Position numbers and translations under genes: made by a program. Of a stretch of DNA of 58,330 nucleotides, positions 34,315 through 43,485 are shown piece by piece. Source of the stretch: SZUA-584 sp041656035 (GTDB lineage: Bacteria > Bacillota > Clostridia > Christensenellales > SZUA-584); assembly GCA_964586785.1 (NCBI GenBank), contig CAZPHS010000011.1:1-58330 (forward strand), given 5' to 3'. The notes below the pieces were generated by a model, which saw only the letters and a program-made list of their open reading frames with translations, was not told the DNA's origin and did not search any database. Position 1 is the stretch's first letter, and the number at the start of each line of letters is the position of its first letter.

Positions 34315-35232
34315 ATGAACAATTATTCGGAGAAAAAGAATACAGTTTTAAAGAAAACAACGGTTCTTGTTCTTTTGATTGTTTTGGTCGCCGCTTTTGC
34401 GTTCGCGGCGAATAATTTTGTGCCGACGCTGGCATATAATACAGTGAGCGTCGGCTTTGTTAATGAGCCGAATTCGTATTGTTTAATACCCGCAATATCA
34501 ACCCCCGGTTCGAACTATCAAGCGGCTGTCGCCGAAAGCTACGATGATATAGTAAACGCTTTAGAAGACGGCGTTCTTGATACGGCGCTGCTGCCGGTTA
34601 AGTATTTGGACGCTATCGCTGACGGATATTCCGTTGTCGCCATGACGTCCTGTTTGAATCTTACGGCCGTTGAAAGCGGATATTCCGTTTATTCTTTGAC
34701 AGACTTAGGCGGGCGGACAGTAGTCGTGCCGGATACCTTAGCGGATACGCTTGAGCTGCGAATGCTAAGCGAGATGCTTGCCTTCACCCAAACCGCCGCG
34801 GACATACTTTTTGAAAGCGACGCCGATATACAGCGTATGGCCGACGATACCGATTTTGACATACTGATGCTTCCGCCCGAGAAATGCGCGAAAGTTTTGC
34901 TTAAAAACCAAAACTGCCGAAGCAGCTTTAGTCTTTCCGGACAGTGGAGCGTTATATTCAACGCGCCGCCACCCGCGGGATATTGCATTGTCGCGCGTGA
35001 TGACTGTATAAAGGATAAGGCGCCGTCAATTTCAAAATTTTTAACCGCAATCGAGGCTTCCGTAAGGTTTGTAACCACAAAGCGTAAAAAAGCGTCGGCA
35101 TATATTGGCGCCAACGGTGTTGACGCTGATTTTGAGTTTATATGGAAGGTGATACCCTGTTGCAAGTTTGATTTTCAGCAGGGCGACGGCATGACCGGGC
35201 ATTTAGAGCAGTTAATGATACTAATACAATAG
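34315..35232 (+). CDS. Orphan substrate-binding-like secreted protein
   Basis: 305-residue exported protein. A signal peptide or anchor is at about residues 13-32 (VLVLLIVLVAAFAFA, possible cleavage after AFA). The mature part resembles NMT1/SsuA-type periplasmic-binding folds: SVGFVNEPNSYCLIPAI, DGVLDTALLPVKYLDAIADGYSVVAMTS, LGGRTVVVPDTLADTLELRML and DFDILMLPPEKCAKVLLKN. It lacks an obvious lipobox Cys, and no ABC permease or ATPase gene is near, so a transport role is unproven; it could be a membrane-tethered sensor. No ribosome site is visible close to the ATG at 34315. It fills the place between rpmF and plsX where fapR often sits. Confidence 0.68.
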   Translation: MNNYSEKKNTVLKKTTVLVLLIVLVAAFAFAANNFVPTLAYNTVSVGFVNEPNSYCLIPAISTPGSNYQAAVAESYDDIVNALEDGVLDTALLPVKYLDAIADGYSVVAMTSCLNLTAVESGYSVYSLTDLGGRTVVVPDTLADTLELRMLSEMLAFTQTAADILFESDADIQRMADDTDFDILMLPPEKCAKVLLKNQNCRSSFSLSGQWSVIFNAPPPAGYCIVARDDCIKDKAPSISKFLTAIEASVRFVTTKRKKASAYIGANGVDADFEFIWKVIPCCKFDFQQGDGMTGHLEQLMILIQ

Positions 35233-35257
35233 AATTAGAATATAATAAGAAAAAAAG

Positions 35258-35286
35258 TTGCAATAAAAAAGTTTTTTTAATATACT
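35258..35286 (+). promoter_or_regulatory. Sigma-A-type promoter of plsX-acpP
   Basis: TTGCAA (35258-35263) and TATACT (35281-35286) with a 17-nt A/T-only-type spacer, 30 nt before the plsX TTG. Confidence 0.72.
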
Positions 35287-35316
35287 ACCTTTATAATAAA
35301 TGAGTGAGGTGTCTGT

Positions 35317-36321
35317 TTGAAAGTAATTGTCGATGCAATGGGCGGGGACAACGCGCCGCAGGCCATTGTTGAAGGCTGTGTGCTAGCGCTTGAAGAGATG
35401 CCGTCTCTTAATCTTATTCTTACCGGTCGTGAAGATTCTATATTCGCGGAACTTACGAAACACCAATTTGACAGCGCGCGCATAAATATTGTTAACGCAA
35501 CAGAAGTTATAGATATGGCCGAGCCGCCTGTGGACGCAATTCGCCATAAGCGTGATTCGTCGCTTGTTAAGGGTTTGCGTTTGCTCCGAGACGGCGAAGG
35601 CGAGGTTTTTATAACCGCCGGAAGCACAGGCGCTATGATTGCCGGCGCGACGCTTATTGTAAAAAGGCTGCCGGGAGTAAGACGTCCCGCGCTGGCGCCG
35701 CTGCTGCCGACTAAAACAGGCAAGGCGATGCTTATAGACGCGGGCGCCAATACCGAATGCCGCGCGTCTTATCTGGCGCAGTTTGCGCTTATGGGAAGCA
35801 TATATATGCGCAAAGTCATAGGCGTTAAGGCTCCGCGTGTCGGGCTTATAAACAACGGCGCGGAGGCCGAAAAAGGCACCGAGCTTACAAAGGAAGCTTA
35901 CAAGCTGATAGAACAAATGCCCGTTTTATTTGCGGGCAACGCGGAGGGAAGGGACCTTGTTTCCGGAGATTTTGACGTGCTTGTGTGCGATGGGTTTACG
36001 GGCAATGTAGTGTTAAAGTTTATGGAGGGCATGGCAGGCACGTTGCTTGGCATGTTAAAGAAGGAGCTTAAAAGCACCTTCCGAACAAAGCTTGGCGCCG
36101 CGTTATCAATGCCGGCTTTTAAAAACCTTAAAAAGAGTATGGATTATACGGAATACGGCGGCGCGATGCTGCTGGGCGTTAACGGAGGGGTTGTTAAAGC
36201 GCACGGCTCTTCCAACGCGAAAGCGATATTAAGCACGCTGCGGCAGGCCGCCGGCTTTATAAAGGGCGACGCCGTAAACGTGATAAAACAAGAAATATCA
36301 AAGGTTGCAATAAGCGATTAA
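35317..36321 (+). CDS. plsX: Phosphate acyltransferase PlsX
   Basis: 334-residue PlsX, which converts acyl-ACP to acyl-phosphate at the membrane to start phosphatidic acid synthesis with PlsY. The N-terminus MKVIVDAMGGDNAPQAIVEG is diagnostic. FITAGSTGAMIAGATL (about residues 98-113), RPALAPLLPT and VCDGFTGNVVLKFMEG (about 223-238) follow. The start is TTG at 35317 with GAGTGAGGTG upstream. acpP follows 21 nt after its stop, and plsY is encoded 6 kb downstream in this window, so both halves of the PlsX/PlsY system are present. Confidence 0.97.
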   Translation: MKVIVDAMGGDNAPQAIVEGCVLALEEMPSLNLILTGREDSIFAELTKHQFDSARINIVNATEVIDMAEPPVDAIRHKRDSSLVKGLRLLRDGEGEVFITAGSTGAMIAGATLIVKRLPGVRRPALAPLLPTKTGKAMLIDAGANTECRASYLAQFALMGSIYMRKVIGVKAPRVGLINNGAEAEKGTELTKEAYKLIEQMPVLFAGNAEGRDLVSGDFDVLVCDGFTGNVVLKFMEGMAGTLLGMLKKELKSTFRTKLGAALSMPAFKNLKKSMDYTEYGGAMLLGVNGGVVKAHGSSNAKAILSTLRQAAGFIKGDAVNVIKQEISKVAISD

Positions 36322-36342
36322 TATTGTTACAGGAGGATCACA

Positions 36343-36579
36343 ATGGTATTTGAAAAAGTTAGGAAAATCTTATCCGATCAGCTCGAGATTGACGAAGAAA
36401 ACATAACGATGGAATCCGATCTTGTCGAGGATTTAAAGGCCGATTCTCTGGCAATCGTTGAACTTATTATGGATCTCGAACAGGAATTTGATCTTGATAT
36501 TCCGGACGAAGAACTACCTAAAGTTGTGACGGTAAAGGATGTTGTGACCTATATCGAAAAAAACGTCGGCGGGTTCTAA
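36343..36579 (+). CDS. acpP: Acyl carrier protein
   Basis: 78-residue acyl carrier protein of fatty-acid synthesis. The phosphopantetheine Ser is in EDLKADSLAIVELIMDLEQ (Ser about 37). The usual DSLD motif reads DSLA, losing the acidic residue two positions after the Ser, while the acidic helix II (VELIMDLEQEFDLDIPDEE) is otherwise normal. AGGAGG precedes the ATG. It lies directly behind plsX, which uses acyl-ACP, and is followed by a strong terminator. Confidence 0.96.
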   Translation: MVFEKVRKILSDQLEIDEENITMESDLVEDLKADSLAIVELIMDLEQEFDLDIPDEELPKVVTVKDVVTYIEKNVGGF

Positions 36580-36590
36580 GCAAAACAAAC

Positions 36591-36626
36591 AATGCCCGGA
36601 CCTCTTTTTGGTTCGGGTATTGCTTT
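36591..36626 (+). terminator. Terminator of plsX-acpP
   Basis: Arms 36591-36602 (AATGCCCGGACC) and 36610-36621 (GGTTCGGGTATT) give 12 pairs with two G-T wobbles, a TCTTTTT loop, then GCTTTT. Confidence 0.88.
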
Positions 36627-36651
36627 TGTTGAACGCGGCATTCCGGATAAA

Positions 36652-36665
36652 CAAGCATATGCTTG
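36652..36665. promoter_or_regulatory. 14-bp perfect palindrome before rnc
   Basis: CAAGCATATGCTTG is a perfect dyad between the acpP terminator and the rnc start (36694). It could be an operator, but no partner regulator is known and no good promoter was fixed here. Confidence 0.35.
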
Positions 36666-36693
36666 AGTTTATTTTTGTACAGGCGGTTTATAC

Positions 36694-37371
36694 ATGACGG
36701 ACGACGGATATCTGCAACTGGAAAACAGCATAGGGTATGCGTTTGATGATAAAAAGCTTTTAAAGAAAGCTTTTATTCACGCGTCGGCGGATACGGGCGA
36801 GAGCTATGAAAGGCTTGAGTTTTTGGGCGACGCGGTTTTAGAGCTGGTAATAAGCGAATATTTGTTTATTAATAAACCTGAATTCTCGGAGGGAGAGCTG
36901 ACAAAAAACCGCGCGGCGCTTGTTAACGAGGCTATGCTTGCCGATGTCGCCCGTAAGCTTTGTTTGAGCAATTATTTTATACTGGGGCGGGGAGAGCGCA
37001 GCTCCGGCGGTCTTGATAAGCCCTCCATACTGGCGGACACGGTTGAGGCGCTTATAGGCGCCGTCTATATTGACGGGGGGTTAAAAGCCGCCCGAAATGT
37101 AGTCAACACCCTTTTAAGCGACGGAATAGCGACGGTGCTTTCGGGCGGAGGCTTTAAGGATTTTAAAACAAGGCTTCAGGAATATTATCATAAACAGGGC
37201 ATAAGCGATATTAAATACACAGTCTACAGGGAGGAAGGGCCGCCTCACAACAGGGTGTTTTATGTAAAGCTGCTTATAGGCGGCGAGGAAGTTTCGCGGG
37301 GTAGGGGAAAGTCAAAAAAAGCCGCGGAGCAAAAGGCGGCAAGGAAAGCCTGTATGCAAAAAGCCAAATAG
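36694..37371 (+). CDS. rnc: Ribonuclease III
   Basis: 225-residue RNase III, which cuts double-stranded RNA in rRNA maturation and mRNA turnover. The signature ERLEFLGDAVLELVISEYLF (about residues 37-56) and the second acidic pair in ADTVEALIGAVYIDGG (about 112-127) form the metal site. The dsRNA-binding domain spans about 152-222 (DFKTRLQEYYHKQG, then GKSKKAAEQKAARKACM). It comes after acpP as in many Firmicutes, but smc and ftsY, which often follow rnc, are replaced by glyA. Confidence 0.97.
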   Translation: MTDDGYLQLENSIGYAFDDKKLLKKAFIHASADTGESYERLEFLGDAVLELVISEYLFINKPEFSEGELTKNRAALVNEAMLADVARKLCLSNYFILGRGERSSGGLDKPSILADTVEALIGAVYIDGGLKAARNVVNTLLSDGIATVLSGGGFKDFKTRLQEYYHKQGISDIKYTVYREEGPPHNRVFYVKLLIGGEEVSRGRGKSKKAAEQKAARKACMQKAK

Positions 37372-37382
37372 GGGGGAATAGA

Positions 37383-38627
<1,245 letters not shown>

Positions 38628-38640
38628 GCGTGCGCAGCGT

Positions 38641-38668
38641 AAGCCCTCAAAAAACGGGGGCTTTTTTA
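38641..38668 (+). terminator. Terminator of rnc-glyA
   Basis: AAGCCC (38641-38646) pairs with GGGCTT (38658-38663) across an 11-nt loop, followed by a run of six T. Confidence 0.78.
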
Positions 38669-38788
38669 ATAGGCATGGTATTTTAAAAGCCGCCGCTTTA
38701 ACGCCTATACAATAAAAAAGTTAATCCGCGTCAATAATTTTTGCCTGCCCGAGTTATGCTAATGCTAACGAACGAGCAAGGGCGGGAT

Positions 38789-39565
38789 ATGAATATTTCT
38801 CTTATAGTAATGCTTTCTATGCCTGTGCTTTATTTGACAGGCAGCTTTAGAAAAATAATTGCCGAAATGAAAATAGGCGGCGCGGCTTTCGTGCTTTATT
38901 TTCTATCGTCCGCGGCGCTTTCAATGATACCCGACGTTGCCGTTATATCGGTGCTTTCGGTAAACATAGCGGGCACGTTTATCTGCGTCGCTCCTCCGGT
39001 TTACCTGGCGTTTAAAAAGGAATGCGGATATAGATTTTTGCTCGCAAGCAAACTTATGGTATTGCTGGCGGTGCTTTCGCATTATTTATTGTTATCATTT
39101 ACTTTACCGGCCATAAAGCCGCTTACGGGCGCGGCTGCCGCGGTTATCGCGCTTTGCTGTTTCGGATACAAAGCCGCTCCGAACGCGCCGGCGCTGGCGG
39201 GAATATATGCCGTCAGCGAAAACATAATGTCTTTGCTTACGGGGCAGACGCGCACGCTTCGCCTGTTCGACGCGGCGGAACTCGCGGTATTGTGCTTTAT
39301 GCTGTGTTTCGCCTCAGCCTCGCTGGCGTTATATATGCGGCGGGTAAAAGCGCGAAAAGCGCGGACGTATGTTCCGGCTCCTCCCGACACGGATATAGAA
39401 AAGCCGCTCAGCCCGAATATTCCGGAGCCAAAATTCCCCGGGATTGAATTTCCGGCGCTTGAGTCCACGGAGCCGCGGCTTGAGGAAAACGACGTTCTTA
39501 ATATCGGTTTGGAGCCTTTAACTCAAAGCATCGCGCCGGAGGAACCAAAGCCCAGCGAAAGCTGA
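38789..39565 (+). CDS. Polytopic membrane protein, function unknown
   Basis: About 258 residues, not recognised as a named family. Six or seven hydrophobic segments cover residues about 3-180 (among them VLYFLSSAALSMIPDVAVI, SVNIAGTFICVAPPVYLAF, LMVLLAVLSHYLLLSF and AVLCFMLCFASASLALYM). A cytoplasmic-looking tail of about 70 residues follows, rich in Pro, Glu and Ser (PAPPDTDIEKPLSP, EEPKPSES). The ATG at 38789 is preceded by AAGGGCGGG; ATG codons at 38756 and 38762 and a TTG at 38741 are also in frame, so the start is uncertain. It lies between the glyA terminator and the DUF512 gene. No catalytic residues stand out. Confidence 0.6.
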   Translation: MNISLIVMLSMPVLYLTGSFRKIIAEMKIGGAAFVLYFLSSAALSMIPDVAVISVLSVNIAGTFICVAPPVYLAFKKECGYRFLLASKLMVLLAVLSHYLLLSFTLPAIKPLTGAAAAVIALCCFGYKAAPNAPALAGIYAVSENIMSLLTGQTRTLRLFDAAELAVLCFMLCFASASLALYMRRVKARKARTYVPAPPDTDIEKPLSPNIPEPKFPGIEFPALESTEPRLEENDVLNIGLEPLTQSIAPEEPKPSES

Positions 39566-39644
39566 CGATTGTATTGACCATATCAAAATTATATGTAAAC
39601 AAATAAGAATATGACCGCCGGGACAGTGGCGCATCCTTTTATTA

Positions 39645-39655
39645 TGGTATATAAT
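39645..39655 (+). promoter_or_regulatory. Extended -10 promoter before the DUF512 gene
   Basis: TGGTATATAAT (39645-39655) carries TGN plus a TATAAT-like -10. If used, transcription would start near 39661, after the in-frame ATGs at 39611 and 39644, which supports a later start codon for the DUF512 gene. Confidence 0.4.
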
Positions 39656-39685
39656 AGCGCGAGCAAAGGGAAAGGCATCTGCCAA

Positions 39686-40987
39686 TTGTTTTTTGAAGTA
39701 AAAAGCGTTGACGCGGGCAGTCCGGCACGGCGCGGCGGCATTCGTCCTAAGGATAAAATAATATCAATAAACGGCGAGCCTTTGATTGATTACGTTGACT
39801 ACGTCTATTTTTGTTCTAAAAGAAAGCTTGGCGTTCGCGTACTGCGTGAAGGGCGTTTATGCAAGCTGCGTTTATATAAGTGTGCGGGAGAAGATTTGGG
39901 GCTTAGCTTTACCCGGCCTTTGCTGGGTAAAAAACGCGTATGCAAAAACCGGTGCGTATTTTGTTTTGTTGACCAGCTGCCCAAAGGCATGAGAAAAAGT
40001 CTTTATTTGAAAGACGAGGACTGGCGCTATTCGCTTATTATGGGCAATTATGTTACGCTCTCTTCTATTGAGAAAAAAGAACTGAAGCGTATGCTGCGCC
40101 GGAAAGCCTCGCCGTTATATATATCGGTGCATACCGTTGACGAAAAGTTAAGGCGGTTTATGCTGGGCAACAAAGACGCGCTGCCCATACGGCCGTTGCT
40201 GCGCAGGCTGGCGCGCGCCGGAGTGCGTTTTCACGCGCAGGCGGTGGTTTGCCCGGGCTATAATGACGGCGGTCGGTTGCGCGAGACTATAAAGTTTTTA
40301 TTTTCATTATATCCGGCGGCAGCTTCTTTAGCGGTGGTGCCGGTGGGGCTAACCGGCCATAGGGAAGGCCTTTTTCCTCTGCAACCGGTAACGCCGGAAA
40401 TGGCCGTGGACACAATCAAAGAGGTTGAAAAATGGCAGAAAGAATGTTTAAATAGAAAAGGCACTCGTTTTGTATTTGCCGCCGACGAGTATTATATACG
40501 CGCGGGCGCTGCGTTTCCCGACGCAAACAGTTATGAGGGATACGCGCAGATAGAAAACGGCGTAGGGCTTGCGCGAAAGTTTATAAGCGAAGCGCATGAG
40601 GCGTTTAGCGCCTGCCGCGGCAAGGGCGCGCATGTAAGCGCGGCCGCAGGACAGGACGCGTATTCTCTTATTTTGGAGCTTGCGCGGCGTGCCGATATAA
40701 GCTGCGGCGCGCGTGTGGAAGTATATCCGGTTGCTAACGGCACCTTCGGAGGCGGCGTTGGCGTATCTGGGCTTCTTGGAGGGCGCGATATACTGCGCGA
40801 TTTGCGGGGTAAAGAGCTGGGCGATAAGCTTCTTATATCAAAAAGCGCGCTGCGCGGCGATAATCTGTTTATTGACGATATGACTCTCGCCGGTTTGTCC
40901 GAAATGCTCGGCGTGCCCGTTATACCCGTTGCGGACGGATATGAGTTTGCCGCCAATATATGCGAAGAAGGAAAAAATAATGGCTAA
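39686..40987 (+). CDS. DUF512 protein: PDZ plus radical-SAM-like domain
   Basis: About 433 residues. An N-terminal PDZ-like domain (EVKSVDAGSPARRGGIRPKD, first about 70 residues) is followed by a radical-SAM-like core with CKNRCVFCFVDQLPKGMRKSLYLKDEDWRYS, where Cys residues form a CxxxCxxC motif. A C-terminal DUF512 part follows (FVFAADEYYIRAG and PVANGTFGGGVGVSGLLGG). Such proteins typically lie just before der in Clostridia; their function is unknown. TTG at 39686 is preferred because GGGAAAGG (39668-39675) lies 10 nt upstream and a promoter-like element overlaps earlier starts; ATG codons at 39611 and 39644 are in frame. The stop overlaps der by 8 nt. Confidence 0.87.
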   Translation: MFFEVKSVDAGSPARRGGIRPKDKIISINGEPLIDYVDYVYFCSKRKLGVRVLREGRLCKLRLYKCAGEDLGLSFTRPLLGKKRVCKNRCVFCFVDQLPKGMRKSLYLKDEDWRYSLIMGNYVTLSSIEKKELKRMLRRKASPLYISVHTVDEKLRRFMLGNKDALPIRPLLRRLARAGVRFHAQAVVCPGYNDGGRLRETIKFLFSLYPAAASLAVVPVGLTGHREGLFPLQPVTPEMAVDTIKEVEKWQKECLNRKGTRFVFAADEYYIRAGAAFPDANSYEGYAQIENGVGLARKFISEAHEAFSACRGKGAHVSAAAGQDAYSLILELARRADISCGARVEVYPVANGTFGGGVGVSGLLGGRDILRDLRGKELGDKLLISKSALRGDNLFIDDMTLAGLSEMLGVPVIPVADGYEFAANICEEGKNNG

Positions 40988-42296
40988 GCCGTTTGTGGCA
41001 ATAGTGGGGCGCCCTAACGTAGGCAAATCCACTTTCTTCAACAGAATAGCCGGACGGCGCATTTCTATTGTGGAAGATACGCCCGGAGTGACGAGAGACC
41101 GCATATATGCGGACGCGGAATGGCTGGGGCGAACATTCACCATGATAGACACGGGCGGTATAGACCCTAACGCGGGCGATGAGATATTAAAGCAGATGCG
41201 GCTTCAGGCGCGGCTTGCCGTGGATATAGCCGACGTGATATTGTTTTTTGTCGACGCGAAGGAAGGCGTTCTGCCCGCTGATTACGAGATTGCCGATATG
41301 TTAAGGCGCTCCGGCAAGCCTGTTATAACAGTCGTCAACAAGGCGGATACCCGCCGCGACGAACAAAGCATGTACGAGTTTTACTCTCTCGGCGCCGATC
41401 AGCTTTTCGCGATATCATCGGCGCAGGGGCTTGGGCTTGGCGATTTGCTGGACGCCGTTATAGCGGACTTTGGAGACAGTCGGGAGGAAGAGCGGGAGGA
41501 TAAGCTTAAAATTGCCGTTGTAGGCCGTCCGAACGCCGGAAAATCCTCACTTGTCAATACCATTATAGGGCAGGAGCGCACAATAGTGTCGGATATTGCG
41601 GGCACCACCCGCGACGCTGTGGACGTTCCGTTTGTCCGCGGGGGCAGGCAGTATGTGCTTATCGATACGGCCGGTATACGGAAAAAGGCGCGTATTGAAG
41701 ATAAATCAATAGAGCGTTACGGCGTTATACGGGCGTTTGCCGCGGTGCGGCGCGCCGACGCGGCGGTTGTGATGATTGACGCCGTGCAGGGGATAGCGGA
41801 GCAGGACGTTAAAATAGCCGGATATGTACACGAAGAGGGTAAGCCGTGCGTTATAGCCGTAAACAAATGGGACGCGGTAGAAAAAGATACGCACACCGTT
41901 AACAGGTTTAACAAGGAGATAAGCGCGTCGCTTGCGTTTATGAATTATGCTCAAACCGTATATATATCCGCGCTGACAGGTCAACGGTTAGGGCGTTTGT
42001 TCGATATGCTGCTTGCGGCCCGTGAAAACAGCCAAAGGCGAATAACAACGGGGCTGTTAAACGAATGCGTATCCGAGGCTGTCGCAATGTCGCAGCCGCC
42101 GTCCGATAAGGGCAGAAGACTGAAAATATATTATGCCGCGCAGGTTGGCGTTTCACCTCCCCATTTCGTGGTGTTTGTCAACGACGGAAGGCTTATGCAT
42201 TTTTCGTATTTGCGTTATCTTGAAAACTATTTAAGAAAAACATTCGACTTTTCGGGCACGCCTTTGCGCATGACCGCCCGAAATAAAAACGAATAG
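40980..42296 (+). CDS. der: Ribosome biogenesis GTPase Der (EngA)
   Basis: 438-residue double-GTPase needed for 50S subunit assembly. First G domain: VAIVGRPNVGKSTFFNRI (about residues 6-23), DTGGI and NKAD. Second G domain: IAVVGRPNAGKSSLVNTI (about 179-196), DTAGIRKKARI and NKWD. A C-terminal KH-like domain (about 350-438) contains YYAAQVGVSPPHFVVFVND. The ATG at 40980 lies inside the end of the DUF512 gene; the upstream in-frame start at 40929 is disfavoured. plsY follows 17 nt downstream, a standard clostridial pair. Confidence 0.98.
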   Translation: MAKPFVAIVGRPNVGKSTFFNRIAGRRISIVEDTPGVTRDRIYADAEWLGRTFTMIDTGGIDPNAGDEILKQMRLQARLAVDIADVILFFVDAKEGVLPADYEIADMLRRSGKPVITVVNKADTRRDEQSMYEFYSLGADQLFAISSAQGLGLGDLLDAVIADFGDSREEEREDKLKIAVVGRPNAGKSSLVNTIIGQERTIVSDIAGTTRDAVDVPFVRGGRQYVLIDTAGIRKKARIEDKSIERYGVIRAFAAVRRADAAVVMIDAVQGIAEQDVKIAGYVHEEGKPCVIAVNKWDAVEKDTHTVNRFNKEISASLAFMNYAQTVYISALTGQRLGRLFDMLLAARENSQRRITTGLLNECVSEAVAMSQPPSDKGRRLKIYYAAQVGVSPPHFVVFVNDGRLMHFSYLRYLENYLRKTFDFSGTPLRMTARNKNE

Positions 42297-42313
42297 TCAA
42301 GGAGACTGGTTTT

Positions 42314-42949
42314 ATGGTGTTACGGTGTATTTTGGCTGCGGCCGCGGGTTATCTTATAGGCTGTATATCGTTCGGCTACGTTGCCGGCAAGCTTTTTAAA
42401 GGCAAAGACATAAGGGAAGTAGGCAGCGGCAACGCGGGGACAGCTAATGTTATTCGCAACTACGGCTGGGCAATAGGGCTGTTTACGTTTGTCGGAGACG
42501 TGGCGAAAGGCGTAGGCGCGGCTCTTTTAGGCTCCGTACTTGTACCCGAGGGTATGCTAAACGGAGGCTTCGGCATACTCGGGGCTGCCGACCCCGTGGC
42601 AATAGGCGTCTGTATCGGCGGGCTTGCCGCCGTGCTCGGGCACATATGGCCTGTGTTCTTAAAATTTCGGGGCGGAAAGGGAGTAGCGACAAGCCTTGGC
42701 GTGTTCCTTATGATGATGCCTTTATACACCGCCGTAGTGCTGGGCTTTTGTATAATACTGATTGCGCTAACGCGCACCATGTCCGTGGGCTCTCTAACCG
42801 GCACGCTGCTTATGACGGTGTGTTCGCTGTTGTTTTATTTCGGCGACATATGGCATAACGCGACATGCGTGCTGTTGTTTTTACTGGTATTCTATTCGCA
42901 CAGGGCGAATTTAAAAAGGCTGGCAGAGGGTAAGGAAAACCAGCTGTAA
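42314..42949 (+). CDS. plsY: Glycerol-3-phosphate acyltransferase PlsY
   Basis: 211-residue integral membrane acyltransferase that transfers the acyl group from PlsX-made acyl-phosphate to glycerol-3-phosphate. Motif 1 REVGSGNAGTANVIRNYG (about residues 35-52), motif 2 FLKFRGGKGVATSLG (about 115-129) and the C-terminal HRANLKRLAEGKE (about 197-209) are the three conserved loops. Five to seven membrane segments are visible. An AAGGAG-like site precedes the ATG. It lies between der and lspA, so the run der-plsY-lspA-rluD joins ribosome assembly with envelope lipid functions. Confidence 0.97.
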   Translation: MVLRCILAAAAGYLIGCISFGYVAGKLFKGKDIREVGSGNAGTANVIRNYGWAIGLFTFVGDVAKGVGAALLGSVLVPEGMLNGGFGILGAADPVAIGVCIGGLAAVLGHIWPVFLKFRGGKGVATSLGVFLMMMPLYTAVVLGFCIILIALTRTMSVGSLTGTLLMTVCSLLFYFGDIWHNATCVLLFLLVFYSHRANLKRLAEGKENQL

Positions 42950-42958
42950 GGAGGCTAA

Positions 42959-43480
42959 ATGCTGCAGATAATCATAATTGTGCTGGCCTTGGCGGCAGAC
43001 CAGCTGAGCAAGTTTCTGCTGGCTCCCGTGTTAAGCTCGCTGCCCGGAAATACGCTGCCCGTTATCGAGGGAGTGTTCCATTTAACATATGTGCAAAACA
43101 AAGGCGCTTCTTTCGGTATGCTTCAGGGCAAGCAGCCGCTTTTTATTATAATAACGGTAATTGTGCTTGTCGCGGCGACCGTTTATATTATTCGGGGCAG
43201 AAAAACGCATCCTCTTTTTCTTAAAAATACTCTCGCGCTGCTGTGGGCGGGCGCTTTCGGTAACCTTATTGACAGGGTGGTTTTCGGGTATGTAAGGGAT
43301 TTGTTCGATTTTCGTATAATCAATTTTTGGGTATTCAACGCAGCCGATTCGTGCCTTGTTATAGGCGCTATATTTTTGTGCGTATACTTCCTGTTTATAT
43401 ACAAGGACAAGCCGTGCGCAGACAAAACCGGAGAGCATACGCAGGCTCTCGGCGGCGCGGAAAAAAATAAGCGGGATTAG
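42959..43480 (+). CDS. lspA: Lipoprotein signal peptidase (signal peptidase II)
   Basis: 173-residue aspartic membrane peptidase that cuts signal peptides of diacylated prolipoproteins. Motifs: DQLSKFLL (about residues 18-25), NKGASFGML (about 48-56), the catalytic Asp in GNLIDRVVFGYVRDLFDF (about 101-118), and the second catalytic Asp in FNAADSCLVIGAI (about 125-137). Four membrane segments are seen. The C-terminal about 25 residues are polar and longer than usual. AAGGAGG precedes the ATG. Its presence shows that the lipobox proteins encoded 3 kb downstream can be processed. Confidence 0.97.
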   Translation: MLQIIIIVLALAADQLSKFLLAPVLSSLPGNTLPVIEGVFHLTYVQNKGASFGMLQGKQPLFIIITVIVLVAATVYIIRGRKTHPLFLKNTLALLWAGAFGNLIDRVVFGYVRDLFDFRIINFWVFNAADSCLVIGAIFLCVYFLFIYKDKPCADKTGEHTQALGGAEKNKRD

Positions 43481-43485
43481 CGTGT

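Noticed and set aside
35264..35310. FapR-like operator at the plsX promoter
   Set aside because: TTAATATAC and TTTATAATAA give only a poor dyad that differs from known FapR sites, and no fapR gene is in the window.
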